Shown here in pieces: positions 8,760-19,045 of a stretch of DNA of 64,000 nucleotides (position 1 is its first letter; each line of letters starts with the position of its first letter). The stretch spans positions 650,001 through 714,000 of the forward strand of contig JAFFSR010000353.1 in the NCBI GenBank assembly GCA_017163975.1, read 5' to 3'. A model generated the notes under the pieces. That model ran no database searches and was not told the DNA's origin. It saw nothing but the letters and a program-made list of their open reading frames with translations. The position numbers were made by a program, and so were the translations under genes. This stretch comes from Anastatus disparis (Eukaryota; Arthropoda; Insecta; Hymenoptera; Eupelmidae).

Positions 8760-9836
8760 TTACAAATAGCTGTTTTTTATTTCCGCTTCCTTTGGTCGAA
8801 GAACTCGTTCAATTTTAAAATTTTGATCTTCCAGTAGTCGTTGTGATCCTACAGGAGCCAATTCTTCTGTATAAAAGAAACCGTCAATGTCCTCTCCTTG
8901 TAAATCTTGTAACTCGTAGGTATAAAGATTTTGCCTGATAGAAAAGCGTTTAACTTTAAACACTTCCTCGCTATAATTCTTCTCGAATCCTTTCGCAAAG
9001 GTTCCCTTAGAGCGACTGATCCTCACGTAGTCACCAACCTCGTATTTACTGTCTTTTATTTGCCTTTGATTTTTTCTTTGCTGAAGAGCGCGCCTCTGTA
9101 AATTCGCTCGTGCCTCAGCTGCGTTATATAAATTAACCTCTGAAGGTTTCATCTTTATACCTGAATGTACTGTATTGTTGTATGCATAAACTATCTTTTG
9201 TATTACATCGATGTACCTATGTGTATTGCGATGTGTGAAATATCTCCAAACACGTTCTTTGAGAGTTCGATTAAGACGTTCTACCACTGCCGCCTTAATG
9301 TCTGGATTTCTTGCCGCTCTAAACTGTATGTCATATTTTTTAAGAGTATTTTGCAAACCTGCACCAACAAATTCTTTACCTTTGTCAGTTTGTAAGTAAA
9401 CAGGTGTACGACCATTGGCTCGCTTAAGAATCTTCTCTAATGCAGCTGATACAGTATGCGCTGTTTTATCCCTCAGTGGTTCTACCCATGCATACTTACT
9501 GAGCACGTCAATGACTACTAGTAAATACGAATAACCGTCATTTTCTTTTTTAAGACTTGTTAGCTGACACAAATCTGCTTCCCAAACGTCATCCACGTTA
9601 GTTATGTTATAGTGTAATCTAGGAAATTTTTTTCTTACAGGACGGTGAAGAGTATAAGCATCTTGATTATTCAACCAGTCGTGTATTCGTTTTTGTTCTT
9701 TTTCTCTGTTTTTCAATGATTTACCCTTTATATTTACACGTATTAAATTTCGCGCTCCTGCATAACCTGCTTCGTGCGAAGGGTCGAAATACTGATTTTC
9801 CAAAGACATTCTCTTCATAGGTCCGCTTTGAGCCAC
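8760..9836 (-). CDS. INT: retroviral-type integrase (rve family), 358 aa
   Basis: The integrase inserts Polinton DNA and generates short target duplications. The catalytic DDE triad is visible: D88 in VWEADLCQL, D151 in LQTDKGKEF and E186 in KAAVVERLNRTLK. The core also contains GYSYLLVVIDVLSKYAWVEP and YNNTVHSGIKMKPSEVN. The C-terminal region YEVGDYVRISRSK...YTYELQDLQGEDIDGFFY resembles the SH3-like DNA-binding tail of these enzymes. The N-terminal 80 residues include the YFDPSHEAGYAGA segment usual in insect Polinton integrases, without an obvious HHCC zinc finger. The 5' end overlaps the upstream gene by 22 bp. The frame is intact. Confidence 0.93.
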   Translation of the reverse strand: MAQSGPMKRMSLENQYFDPSHEAGYAGARNLIRVNIKGKSLKNREKEQKRIHDWLNNQDAYTLHRPVRKKFPRLHYNITNVDDVWEADLCQLTSLKKENDGYSYLLVVIDVLSKYAWVEPLRDKTAHTVSAALEKILKRANGRTPVYLQTDKGKEFVGAGLQNTLKKYDIQFRAARNPDIKAAVVERLNRTLKERVWRYFTHRNTHRYIDVIQKIVYAYNNTVHSGIKMKPSEVNLYNAAEARANLQRRALQQRKNQRQIKDSKYEVGDYVRISRSKGTFAKGFEKNYSEEVFKVKRFSIRQNLYTYELQDLQGEDIDGFFYTEELAPVGSQRLLEDQNFKIERVLRPKEAEIKNSYL

Positions 9837-10582
9837 TTTTTCTTAGCAGCATGTCTCGTTACGGGTGGAGTAAATACTGGTGATAACATTTTTCGTTTAG
9901 CAGTATTTAAAGGAGATGTTAGCCTATTAGCAATTTTTAGAATTTCCGTGTTTCCGATCAGATCATTAGGCGTTTCTGAACTCCCGATAAACTTTGCAAA
10001 TTCAAATCTACCAATAGGCGCTTCGTCATCATCCTCGATCTTTTTCTTTTTCTTTTGCAAAACATCGTTAAGCAATTCTGCTATGTTAGACCGCGGTATA
10101 AGTTTTCCATCTACGATAACGCTTCCAGTACTATCCCATTTTAATCGATCTGGCTCAAAAGTTCGCCAATGTTTTAGTAAAAGTCGTGCTTTTCTAGCAT
10201 AAATTTTAGGCACGTTATCGAGTATTTTTTCTTCTGTTAGAGGTGTCAGTGTAGCTTCGATTTCGTCAATATCTCGACCAATTTCACCATCATCCATACG
10301 TTCGTTATCTTTGAAAAATAAATAACGCCTCAAAACTTGCAAATAATTTTTACACTTTTCTCGCTCACTGCTAAAACTTTTAGAATTAATAATTTTATAC
10401 ATTTCCGAATCAAGCCGTGTTAAATTATCACCAGGTGTCTGTATAGTTTTTTCAATATTTTCAGTTGTACTATTTGTCGAAGAATTAATTATAGGCACAG
10501 CTCCTCCCTGCTGCTGCAAAAAACCTTGTATTTGTTCCAGAGTTTTTTCGGGGACAATGACCATTTTTCGAGCGCGTTCCAT
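9815..10582 (-). CDS. conserved Polinton protein of unknown function, 255 aa
   Basis: Intact frame starting MERARKMVIVPEKTLEQIQG. The N-terminus has a Gln-rich helix and a low-complexity Ser/Thr/Asn linker. The central part (residues about 55-190) is helical with LDSEMYKIINSK, NYLQVLRRYLFF and LLLKHWRTFEPDRLKWDSTG; the C-terminus is basic. Comparable proteins occur beside the integrase in insect Polintons, but I cannot name a fold or activity. The gene overlaps the integrase start by 22 bp and is followed upstream by a 27-bp gap, so it is probably co-transcribed with the neighbours. Confidence 0.6.
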   Translation of the reverse strand: MERARKMVIVPEKTLEQIQGFLQQQGGAVPIINSSTNSTTENIEKTIQTPGDNLTRLDSEMYKIINSKSFSSEREKCKNYLQVLRRYLFFKDNERMDDGEIGRDIDEIEATLTPLTEEKILDNVPKIYARKARLLLKHWRTFEPDRLKWDSTGSVIVDGKLIPRSNIAELLNDVLQKKKKKIEDDDEAPIGRFEFAKFIGSSETPNDLIGNTEILKIANRLTSPLNTAKRKMLSPVFTPPVTRHAAKKKWLKADL

Positions 10583-10609
10583 AATTTTTTGTTTTGCCTT
10601 GAAAGAAAA

Positions 10610-11072
10610 TTAATTTTTGTTTCCTAAAAATTTGGAAAAAATTGTACTTATCAGTGGAGCCAATAGAAGTGGTAAAAAAGAACCACCACTCTGAATTATA
10701 GTACGTTTTTTAGCTTTCCAAGCACCAGCACCACCAGCTGTTTTTCTTCCACTTTTTACTAATTTTCTTAATATAGTTTTGTGTTTTTTTTAAACGGTTT
10801 TGTTCATGAGTTTTTAATTTTACAACACCTTGCAATACATTGAGTGCACACTCGCAAATACACTTTATGAGATTTTTATCGGCTGTACGAATCAAAGCTG
10901 AGCGCTGTTGACTATCAGCGTGGCTCAGAGCATTTAAAAGTGCAACGTGCTTTTTTGAATATAATTTCCCAGGCGTACAGCAGGTGCTAGACTTGATGGA
11001 ACTTTTTCTCTTTCCTTCTCCTCCTGGTTTTCTTTTTGTTTCAGATGGGGCGATTGATGTTGTCTCAGCCAT
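10610..11072 (-). pseudogene. small conserved Polinton protein with hydrophobic tail, frameshifted
   Basis: The N-terminal frame begins MAETTSIAPSETKRK and holds LLNALSHADSQQRSALI and RTADKNLIKCICECALNVLQG, a block I recognise from small Polinton proteins. In a run of eight A (minus strand, about 10784-10791) the frame changes by one base; after the run the other frame continues with a Gly/Ala stretch (KTAGGAGAWKAKKR) and a hydrophobic segment SFLPLLLAPLISTIFSKFLG that could be membrane-inserted, ending at 10610. Without the shift the product would be about 150 residues. Function unknown; membrane association is inferred. A homopolymer indel is also a common sequencing error. Confidence 0.65.
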
Positions 11073-11130
11073 CGCTATTTGAAGACTGCTTCTCCGCTAC
11101 GGATGCTTCTTTCTTTTTATTTCTTCATGC

Positions 11131-11793
11131 TCACCTGAATCTCGATGAAAATTTAGGCACGTAAGCATAGTGCAACTTGTCATCGGGAAATATGTCGGTG
11201 CGAAAGCGAAACTCATCTGGAGTATCTTGTTTCAAATCCAATAAAAGATAGCTAAATGGCCTACTATAGGCATCGATGTAGGCTTCTTGCAAGAACTTTG
11301 GATCCTCAGGGTAAACTTGTCGAGCGAGGAATTGTATTTGCGTGCGATCTCTCGGATTTTTGAACAACACAATATAATTTGAATTCAACGATAAATCGCG
11401 CTGATTTGGCCCCCTATGAAAAATATTTTGCGTGATGAAAATTACACTGATATTTTTATGATGACAACCTTTTGTGAATAAATCAAGTACTGTATTATTC
11501 GATGATTCGCGCATCAGATCGTCCAGTATGAGTAATTTTCTCTTATCATTGTCATTGGAATAGTCTGTAGCTTGCGGTGAGCCTTCTCAAAATTCGATGC
11601 GTTGATTACCACCTACTTTAAACTCGCTACGGTATGCTTCTTGCCACTCGGCGTAATAAAAAAGAATACGATCAAAATTCACATCGCACATTTGTGGCAA
11701 ATTACAGAGAAATCGCTTTACAAAAACAGTTTTCCCACACATAGTAGGCCCTGAAATTATACACGTAAAGGGATGTTTCCATCGTGTATCCAT
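11131..11793 (-). pseudogene. ATP: packaging ATPase (FtsK/HerA-like), in-frame stop
   Basis: The A32/FtsK-HerA-type ATPase pumps DNA into capsids. Starting MDTRWKHPFTCII, it shows Walker A at residues 15-22 (GPTMCGKT). A TGA at 11587-11589 ends the frame after about 68 codons, but the same frame continues without change through KRKLLILDDLMRES (Walker B), SVIFITQNIFHRGPNQRDLSLN (sensor-like region) and NSNYIVLFKNPRDR to the stop at 11131. The break is therefore a single nonsense codon between the Walker motifs. TATAAAAC lies about 30 bp upstream of the start. The remainder is well conserved, so decay is recent. Confidence 0.88.
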
Positions 11794-12121
11794 TTCGAAT
11801 ACTGAATACAGGAGGCATAAGTTTTATACTTTTATGTTGAAACCCCTCTTTATTTTATTTTTTTTTTCAAGTTAAGTAGTTGTGATGTAGGGAGGGCGGC
11901 GGCGGCGGCGGCGCGGGCACACGTGTTTTTTATTAGCTTATTCAACACGTGTGCGGGGATAAGCTTATTTTCCGCGTTAATTAGCTAAATAAGAAAAGTA
12001 TAAGCTTATCACCGCGCGGGGTGTTAGCGTATTGTTAGCGTTTATGAATTATTGATAATTGTTTTCTAAAATAAAATAGATTTCATAGAATTTTTTTATT
12101 ATTTTTTATCATTCATATTGT
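11794..12121. promoter_or_regulatory. GC-rich intergenic region with nested inverted repeats
   Basis: The only long spacer in the core gene block. It has a GGC trinucleotide run (about 11894-11913), an inverted repeat GCACACGTGT (11917-11926)/ACACGTGTGC (11945-11954) with CACGTG centres, and a second pair GATAAGCTTAT/ATAAGCTTATC outside it around 11957-12010. It lies between the polymerase 3' end and the ATPase promoter (TATAAAAC near 11821-11830). It could be a terminator, enhancer or replication-related site; the role is not known. Confidence 0.45.
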
Positions 12122-14388
12122 TCATTCACTCTTGTAACCAAAAGGAAGAGAAAGCGATAAGGAAACATATCGTCTTTTTTTCAAAACAACGCTACAGGTT
12201 TTGAATTCTTCTCTTGTTATGACCTCTTGGTAAGGTGTGCGTCGTATAGATTTAAAATTCAATCGTATTTCGTTTTCATTCGTCTCTTTCTCATTCTCTT
12301 CTCTAAGCTTTCTCGCAAATACCTCGTCTATGAGCGTTTTAATACTATCAAAATTTATTTTTAATGAATTTTTGAAATTTAGAGTTATTCCCCTAACCTT
12401 GCAACATTCATAAGTATTTCCTGACGGTGTCACAGCACGATAAGCGTAAAACTTTGGTGCTGCAGACATCATGGTATCTATGTAAGTACCAGGACTGTAA
12501 GATCTTAATTCATCCGTCATATCACCCAATAAGTTTCCCAAGGCTGGCTCGTATTCATCTGAATCGTCCTTTTTTACAAAAATACACGAATCGGTATCAC
12601 AGTACAGAGTACGTCTATCAAGCTTTTCCATGTGTTTGTACAATTCTAGCCTGGCTTGCGCAGTTGTGAATGCTGCTATTACCACATTTGTATTGGATGA
12701 TGCTTCAACGGCTTCTTCTCTAAGCTGCCAATGAACGTATAAAATATCGTCGTTTACAGGTAAAATACTTAGAACTTCTTTGTCAGGAGAGGTTAATAAT
12801 CGCAAGAGATTTTCGCGCGATTTCACGGTTTCCGTTTGTTTTAAGTTGCTGCGTTGTCCAAACTTCCCCCAAAAAGAATTTAAACAAAGTTTTGCTACAG
12901 CTCTTAGACCAGCATTTTTTTCTATTTTCTCGCGATCTAATCGAATACCTTCGTTTTTTTCATACTCATCCAAGTACCGCAATTTCTCATCGTCGTCATT
13001 TACACACCAGGCGGGCCATCCGCTTGCTTCTTGTTTTATTTTCAAAAACGTATTTACGTATCCAGCAAAAAGACCCCCGTTAATACCGTTAAAGCGTGTC
13101 ATTTCGTATTTCCATATAACGTATATTTTCGTTATACGGTATCCAAGTTCAACAGCTTTACGTAATTCGTCGGCTACCCAAGTACCCGTAAATTCTCGTT
13201 CACCAGCATTTTCGTGATTACAGTCGCTTCCTCGCATTTCTTCGCAACAAGATCGACAAAGAGCAAATAACAAACGACCGTGCATTTTAACGGGTAACAA
13301 AGGTAAGTACAGGTTTCGCGGTGGTAAGACTTTACACTTGACCAGTCCCTCAACGCGTTGCAAATCATTATTATTTTCTCCAGTTAGTTCACGACACTCA
13401 TTTCCAATGTAAATTTTTGGATGTCCAACGGGATATCGTCCACGTTTGCAAACGTAAGGATACAAGGAGCATATATCTGTGTATTTAATTTTTTCACCTT
13501 CCTTAATTTTATAATATGGAATTATATTTTCAGTTCTTCCGCCAAAAAATGCTTCTCGAGGATTCAAAGTAATATTACTCATTAAAGGGTGATTACGCGC
13601 GTATTCAGCTATTTCCGGATTCTCAAGTTTAATTTTATCGAATTCGCATTCCCATATGCAGCGAACCTCATATCCGCATTTTCGAATTTTATTTATTTTT
13701 ATCCATGTATTTTCATAAACTTCATTAAACGTACGTCCAAAAGCGATGGGTGTATCTCGATTTTTATCAAAGCATTTGGGACAACCGTGAGTGTAACAAC
13801 CTTCGTATTCAAAAACTATACCCTTTTCATTCTGATTTTCCGATGAAGGTGGCAAAAATCCATCTACGAGAAAACCTTTAGGTAACCTGAATTCTCTCGC
13901 CCTACCAGCATGAATAATTTCACGACCGATTTCTCGTTCACATGCTAATAACCATTCAATTGATTTCTGAGAATGTTTATCACAGCGTCGATAGCCTGCA
14001 GGAGGTATAATTCCAATACTCTTAGGTAATAAGAAATTTTTTCTATAAACGAGAGAACACGCACTTGCGATAGTAGTTGCAGATGTAAACGGACAGATTT
14101 GTCCTACATCTAAGAAAATTTTTCTAAAGGCCAAACATGTGCGTCTTAAAATTTCAACATCCATACGACAATATTCTACGATTTCATTTTTAAAATTGAA
14201 TACGCGTCCGCTCAATGTTTCGGAATCGTACCACGTAAAAAAGGTATCTCTTTCCGTGCACGACATGGAATCAGGCGCGTAAAAATGCGTATTGGGCAAT
14301 GGACCTACGTAATTTTCGTTCTCAACTTTATTAAACAGATGAGGAAAGTAGCCCTTTTTCGCGCTAGCCGGTAAGCCGAATGTTTCCG

Positions 14389-14605
14389 TTAAGGGGATGT
14401 AATAGGATATATGATTTCTACATAGTTACCGACATTACAGTTTTCCAAATTTTTTATCTTTATTCAAAAATTTTCAGAAATACCTCTATATTAGGCTCTT
14501 TATTAGTAGAAATGGAAGACTGTAATATAGAGATATTTTTAAAAATCTTTGATTAAGAACCAATAACTTGGAAAACTGTAATGTCGGTATTTTACATCCC
14601 CTTAA
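14389..14605. mobile_element. TTAA-flanked MITE inside the DNA polymerase gene
   Basis: A 209-bp insert (14393-14601) is flanked on both sides by TTAA, with inverted ends ggggatgta...tacatcccc and subterminal blocks gacattacagttttcca and its complement. It interrupts the exonuclease domain between Exo II and Exo III. TTAA duplication is typical of piggyBac-type transposition. A diverged relative lies at 18238-18460 in the same Polinton. Confidence 0.9.
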
Positions 14606-16643
14606 TGCGCTTAATTTCATATGGAAATAATTTAAACTATCGATGAATTTTGTTCTTCCGCATTGTAGCAAAATTATATTTTGTCCGTTAAGAATCACCT
14701 GGGGTGATGTTTGACTATATTTTTCTACTAACTCTTTCAGCATAAATTGTGCGTCAAAACCACCAGCATTGTGTGCAATGCATATAATTTGCTTAAAATC
14801 TGTTCTATCGCGTATATACATATCTAAAAATTGCTTAATTGGGTTTGTTTGAAAAACATGCTCGCGAATACCACAAGTATCGCATCTTTGAGAATAATCA
14901 TCATTCTGCAAACAATCATCACATGTTTGCTGTACAACGCAGAGGTTGGGAACGTGCAATCGCGTGTTGGTGTGACTTCTGTACTCTCTATCTTCTTGTG
15001 TTTCTAAATCGTAAAACACAAACAGAGTTTTCTTTGTATTTTTTTAACATTGTCTGCATCGTCATTCGCGGCTAGAGAGCGCATATAACATAACTCGTTA
15101 ACAGAATGTTTTCCGCGACAAAGCTTACACCAATTAACCCCACATTCGTGCTTGCCCCTATGAACATGAATAACTTTATTACGAACTTGGCAAATTTTAA
15201 TAAGTTCGCAAATTTTTTTATTTTTCACCTTATAGTTTCCATTTGTTTGGTGATTTTTGTAGCAAGCGTTATTGAAAAAAGTTCTATTGCATCCATTACA
15301 TTTCAAGATAATACCATTTTCTTTTTCACATGATGGGGATAGAAAACAGTTTGGGCATGTATTTGAACACCTATGTTGGTCAATATATCTGTAACATTTA
15401 TTACAATATTCACAGAAAAATCTTTTACCCGCTGCTCCGGTTATATTTAAAATAGTATGATAATGACGTTCATCAGAATCATAATATAAATTTATGACAC
15501 CTTGTAAATTCACATTATTTTTGGATTGGACAATTGATGCGCGACCGTTAAAAAATGGTGGTTCCCCACTTCCGAAATCACTCTTATCATATACTTGTAT
15601 AGCAATGCCAAGTCTACTATAGTATTTCTGAAATTTATCTATTTCACGAAACCCCCACCCTTCCGTCGGAATATTCAATTCTGCATTTTTTATCAACTGC
15701 AAAGCGTATTCTTTTTGCAAAGTTCTGCGGCCATCGCGAATGAACGACCACTGCTTTTTCATATCGTTAAAATCGTTATTTTTATAATTTATATACATCT
15801 CTCCAACTACTAATGCTCGCGGCAAACACAAATTGTCTTTATTTTGTATAAAAACTATTGACTTTTTATGCAGTATGTTTATATTTAATTTATTTTTTTG
15901 ACCGGTACCTCGTGGTAAATTAACATACGTTGCCTCTATAACAAAACTTTCGTCTAACTCAAAATTTTCATTGCTCTGAGTTAAATTAGATATAAGTTCC
16001 CATGAATCGTCGTAATTAAAATCAATAATCGGTCTTAGCGACATTCCGGCTGGACCATGGCTAAAGCGAATACTTTTTACACTGATTCCTATTAAGTCAT
16101 TTTCTTCCCCTAATGATATTAAATATGCATGTATATCCCGCATAATCAATTCTAACCATACAATTGGATTAAAATTTTCCGCAGGGGGTCGCATGCTAAG
16201 AATTAATCTTGTTGCATTTAATTGGAATTTTCTGATATAATGATTACCTCTTTGATTAATACGAAATCTTACGCCTGGTGGTCTTATCGAAAATTCTCCC
16301 GCACTAGCGCCTCTACCGAGACCTATTTGAATATTACCAGCCTCACTCACACTCGATTCTCTCTCACTCGCATTCTCATACCTGTCTAAATTCCCGCTTG
16401 AGTAGGTATGAAAATCCCTCTCAGTGTCGTCACTATGTTCATGACTGTCGTAGCTATTGGAAATAGACTCGGGCTCGATCTCTCCCTCCGATGCATTTTC
16501 GTCTCCCCACTCTTCTTCTTCTTCTTCGCTTTCAACACCACCAGCAACAGCAGCAGCAGCATCAGTAGGAGGAGGGGTAGCAGGTAGATGCGTGGAAAGG
16601 TTTTCCAGTGCGCTTGATCCTTTTACGAAGGATGATGATGATG

Positions 16644-17213
16644 CTATGAAAAATTTAGGGTGATATTATATAAATAATTCGAAAATTGTTTTAAAATATT
16701 TTCTTTATTTATTTAAAATTTTGATTAAAAAATTTTTTATTTCACAAAATTATTATTATCATTATTATACTTTAACATTAAAAAAACATTATTATTATTG
16801 GTATTTTTTTTCATTATATATCGAACTTTACAAATGAGACAATGTTTTCAAATTTTTTATTCTTCCGAAGGCCCATTGAAACTATCGTGTACCCGATCTA
16901 GTAGATCGGTTAAATCGCTGGTCGAATCTGTATACAATGCTGTTGTAAGATCCTCAGACATTGTATGGAACCAACGCAATTCTTGTGCCCGTCGAACGGG
17001 CCTAATTCTCTGGGCATAAATTTGCAGAGTCATTGAATTCAAATTCGATACGCTGTCAGTTCCGTTTTCTTCCTCCTTCTTCGAATCACTTTAGATTAAA
17101 ATAAAAAATATTTCAAAAATAATAATAATAATAAAATAATAATAAAGATAATGTTAATAAAATAAATAAAAGAATAAATATATTAACAATACTATTATAA
17201 TAACAGCAATACC

Positions 17214-17282
<69 letters not shown>

Positions 17283-17292
17283 GAAAACTTAC
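16644..17292 (-). other. putative intron of the DNA polymerase gene
   Basis: Donor gaat/gtaagt at 17292 and acceptor tttttcatag at 16644 on the minus strand. Joining 17293 to 16643 keeps the reading frame (phase 1) and connects two acidic Ser/Glu-rich segments; the frame between 16643 and 16351 is open with no stop. Inside the intron are an AAT microsatellite (17215-17281) and a short frame at 16857-17042 whose LYTDSTSDLTDLLD resembles MYTDLTSDVETLIE at the start of the 5' exon, so part of the intron may be a duplicated exon remnant. Confidence 0.55.
17115..17281. repeat. (AAT)n microsatellite
   Basis: Imperfect then pure AAT repeats in the putative polymerase intron. They generate spurious poly-Tyr and poly-Leu open frames on the minus strand, which are not real coding sequence. 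Confidence 0.9.
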
Positions 17293-17890
17293 ATTCATTA
17301 AGACGCCGATCTAGTACTCCTCCATCAAAAAAGTGATAACTCATACGCGAGCCATTCGCTATGTGAAATTCTCTCTCTCTTAATGGTGCCGTTTGCGTAT
17401 AAAAACTGTGTAAAGTAGCAAACCGTTCTTCATGGTTTTCCGAATGGCCTGGCGCGTTTGCTGCTGACTCTGATGCATTTTCCGGACCATTATGGTTTAG
17501 ACTTCTTATAACCGCACTGAATGGCTCGGGATAATTGTTTATCACCGCACGCGTCAATTGACCACCCTGCCTAATTATTTCTGGGTTCGGCTCTTCATCA
17601 TCAAACTCGAAGTCCTCGGATCCTGATTCGAAATCTCTTCCGAATTCCTCTTGTATCCGTTCTTGCGGGACGATTCGATCGTTGATGACTGTTTCAGCAT
17701 CGCAGTCTATAATCATCTCATTATCATGTACAATTCGCACACTTTCTTCTTCTTCTTCGTTACGAGTTACTTCATTGTTATCGTAAAACAAACGCCGTCG
17801 AACGGTATTTCTAGATGTACTCGGCAAATCGGGATTGTTGACTGATTGTTCAATTAATGTTTCCACATCGCTGGTCAAATCTGTATACAT

Positions 17891-17975
17891 ACGCTGGTCG
17901 AATCGCTTGCATTGCTGTCATCGCTCTCGCTCTCGCTCTTGCTACTACTACTACTAGCTAGTAATATTTCAAGAG
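17891..17975 (-). other. possible upstream part of the polymerase exon, frame disrupted
   Basis: A strong acceptor tttttacag ends at 17976. Downstream on the minus strand one frame encodes a Ser/Glu-rich linker (LLASSSSSKSESESDDSN) that meets the 17890 frame out of register near a duplicated block (gattcgaccagcg/gatttgaccagcg). One indel would connect them. This suggests that the polymerase exon once started at 17975. Confidence 0.35.
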
Positions 17976-18237
17976 CTGTAAAAATGAATCATATATTAAT
18001 TATATATATATACACGTTGCATAATTTTCAATTTCAACTTATAAGCATGAATGATTTATTATTATATACAATAAAAATAATAATTTTAATACATCTTAAT
18101 GTTTATTAAATGATATTTTGAATTATTTAAAAAATAGCTTTTATTTTTAAAAAGTATTCGCATGAAAAATTAGTAAAATTAGACAAAATTATTCTAATAT
18201 GAAAAATGTAAGCTATTGGTTTTGATAATAATAGTGG

Positions 18238-18460
18238 TTAAGATGATATAATAGGATATATGATTTATAAGTAGCTACCAACATTACAGTTTCACAGATT
18301 TGTAATATTTTTATTCAAAAATTTCTCGAAATATCTTTATGATCGACTCAACATAAATTTGAAATCGAAGATTGTAATAAAGAGATATTTTGAAAACTTA
18401 TGGATTAGAAAAAAAAAATTTTTTTTGAAAACTGTAATCACGATATTTTACATTCCTTAA
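18238..18460. mobile_element. second, diverged copy of the 14.4-kb TTAA MITE
   Basis: TTAA at 18238-18241 and 18457-18460 flank a sequence sharing long blocks with the MITE at 14393-14601, for example aataggatatatgattt and acattacagttt. It is more degraded. It sits in the putative first intron region of the polymerase gene. Confidence 0.8.
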
Positions 18461-18664
18461 AATATAATATTTTAAGTATTTACGACTCAAAATCGTGTTA
18501 TATAAAATATAAGACCAAGAAATCATTTAATAGTAATATTTAAAGTTATATACAAAAATGTCTATCATTTTTTTTTAAAAAAAAGAAAATGTATAAAAAT
18601 TTTCATTTTGAAATTGCTACAAAAATTATATATATTCGGTAAGAAGTTTAATAAAATTAGTAAT

Positions 18665-19045
18665 TTAAACATTTTTTTTATACTTACAACGTTTCTCGTT
18701 GTATTCATTTATCAGACCCTGGAGTACGTGGGCATCATGTAGATTTTTCGATATTACGTATTCCCCTGCTGCTATTACAGCAAGATCGTTTTCTTTAAAA
18801 ATCATATTGAACAATCGCGCAATCATGCGCAATGACACACACGATAATATACAACCAAATTGTTTTTTCAACTGTAAAATAGACATACGCTGTACTTTCA
18901 GGCGCCATGCAGAATCGCATTTACGCTGTATAACGTAACACAATCTCGCGTTAATTAAATAATCAACAATCCGAAATATAACTTTACGAAATTCATTTTC
19001 ATCAATATTCCTCATGATTTCTCTCTCAATAAAATCACTTAACAC
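18665..19045 (-). CDS. hypothetical protein or upstream exon, about 119-126 aa
   Basis: An open frame starting MLSDFIEREIMRNIDENEF; helical, basic and Cys-containing, with no family I recognise. Just before its stop is a good donor, gtt/gtaagtat (exon end 18688), and the next strong acceptor is at 17976, so it may be the first exon of the polymerase transcript. The splice 18688/17975 leads into the Ser/Glu-rich linker in an open frame (phase 1), which supports the idea, but that frame then hits a stop near 17877 because of an apparent indel. Alternatively it is a stand-alone short gene. It faces the plus-strand gene at 19819, with about 770 bp between them. Confidence 0.45.
   Translation of the reverse strand: MLSDFIEREIMRNIDENEFRKVIFRIVDYLINARLCYVIQRKCDSAWRLKVQRMSILQLKKQFGCILSCVSLRMIARLFNMIFKENDLAVIAAGEYVISKNLHDAHVLQGLINEYNEKRCKYKKNV

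Larger units (their letters stand above)
12122..17890 (-). pseudogene. PolB: protein-primed family B DNA polymerase, spliced and interrupted
   Basis: The replicative enzyme of Polintons. The 5' exon (17293-17890) is acidic and Ser-rich. The second part (15004-16643) carries the N-terminal domain and a Cys/His zinc-binding region (FFCEYCNKCYRYIDQHRCSN; CPNC; CNGC). Next is the exonuclease: Exo I FYDLET, Exo II IAHNAGGFDAQFM, Exo III YCRMD. A MITE splits it at 14393-14601. The polymerase domain (12122-14392) has motif A TDICSLYP, motif B KLCLNSFWGKFG and motif C YCDTDS, plus the C-terminal LPFGYKSE. A one-base shift in a seven-A run (15039-15045) separates the zinc region from Exo I. The coding frames on the two sides of the MITE agree if a single TTAA is kept. 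Catalytic motifs are all intact, so damage is recent. Confidence 0.92.

Noticed and set aside
9774..10202. Plus-strand 142-aa ORF
   Set aside because: Antisense shadow of the 9815-10582 gene and integrase start.
12780..13217. Plus-strand 145-aa ORF
   Set aside because: Antisense shadow of the DNA polymerase domain.
16857..17042. 61-aa frame in the putative PolB intron as a separate exon
   Set aside because: Its acceptor phase does not fit the 17293 donor, and it ends in a stop; more likely a duplicated exon remnant.
17113..17298. Poly-Tyr/poly-Leu ORFs
   Set aside because: Produced by the AAT microsatellite; the real exon ends at the donor near 17293.
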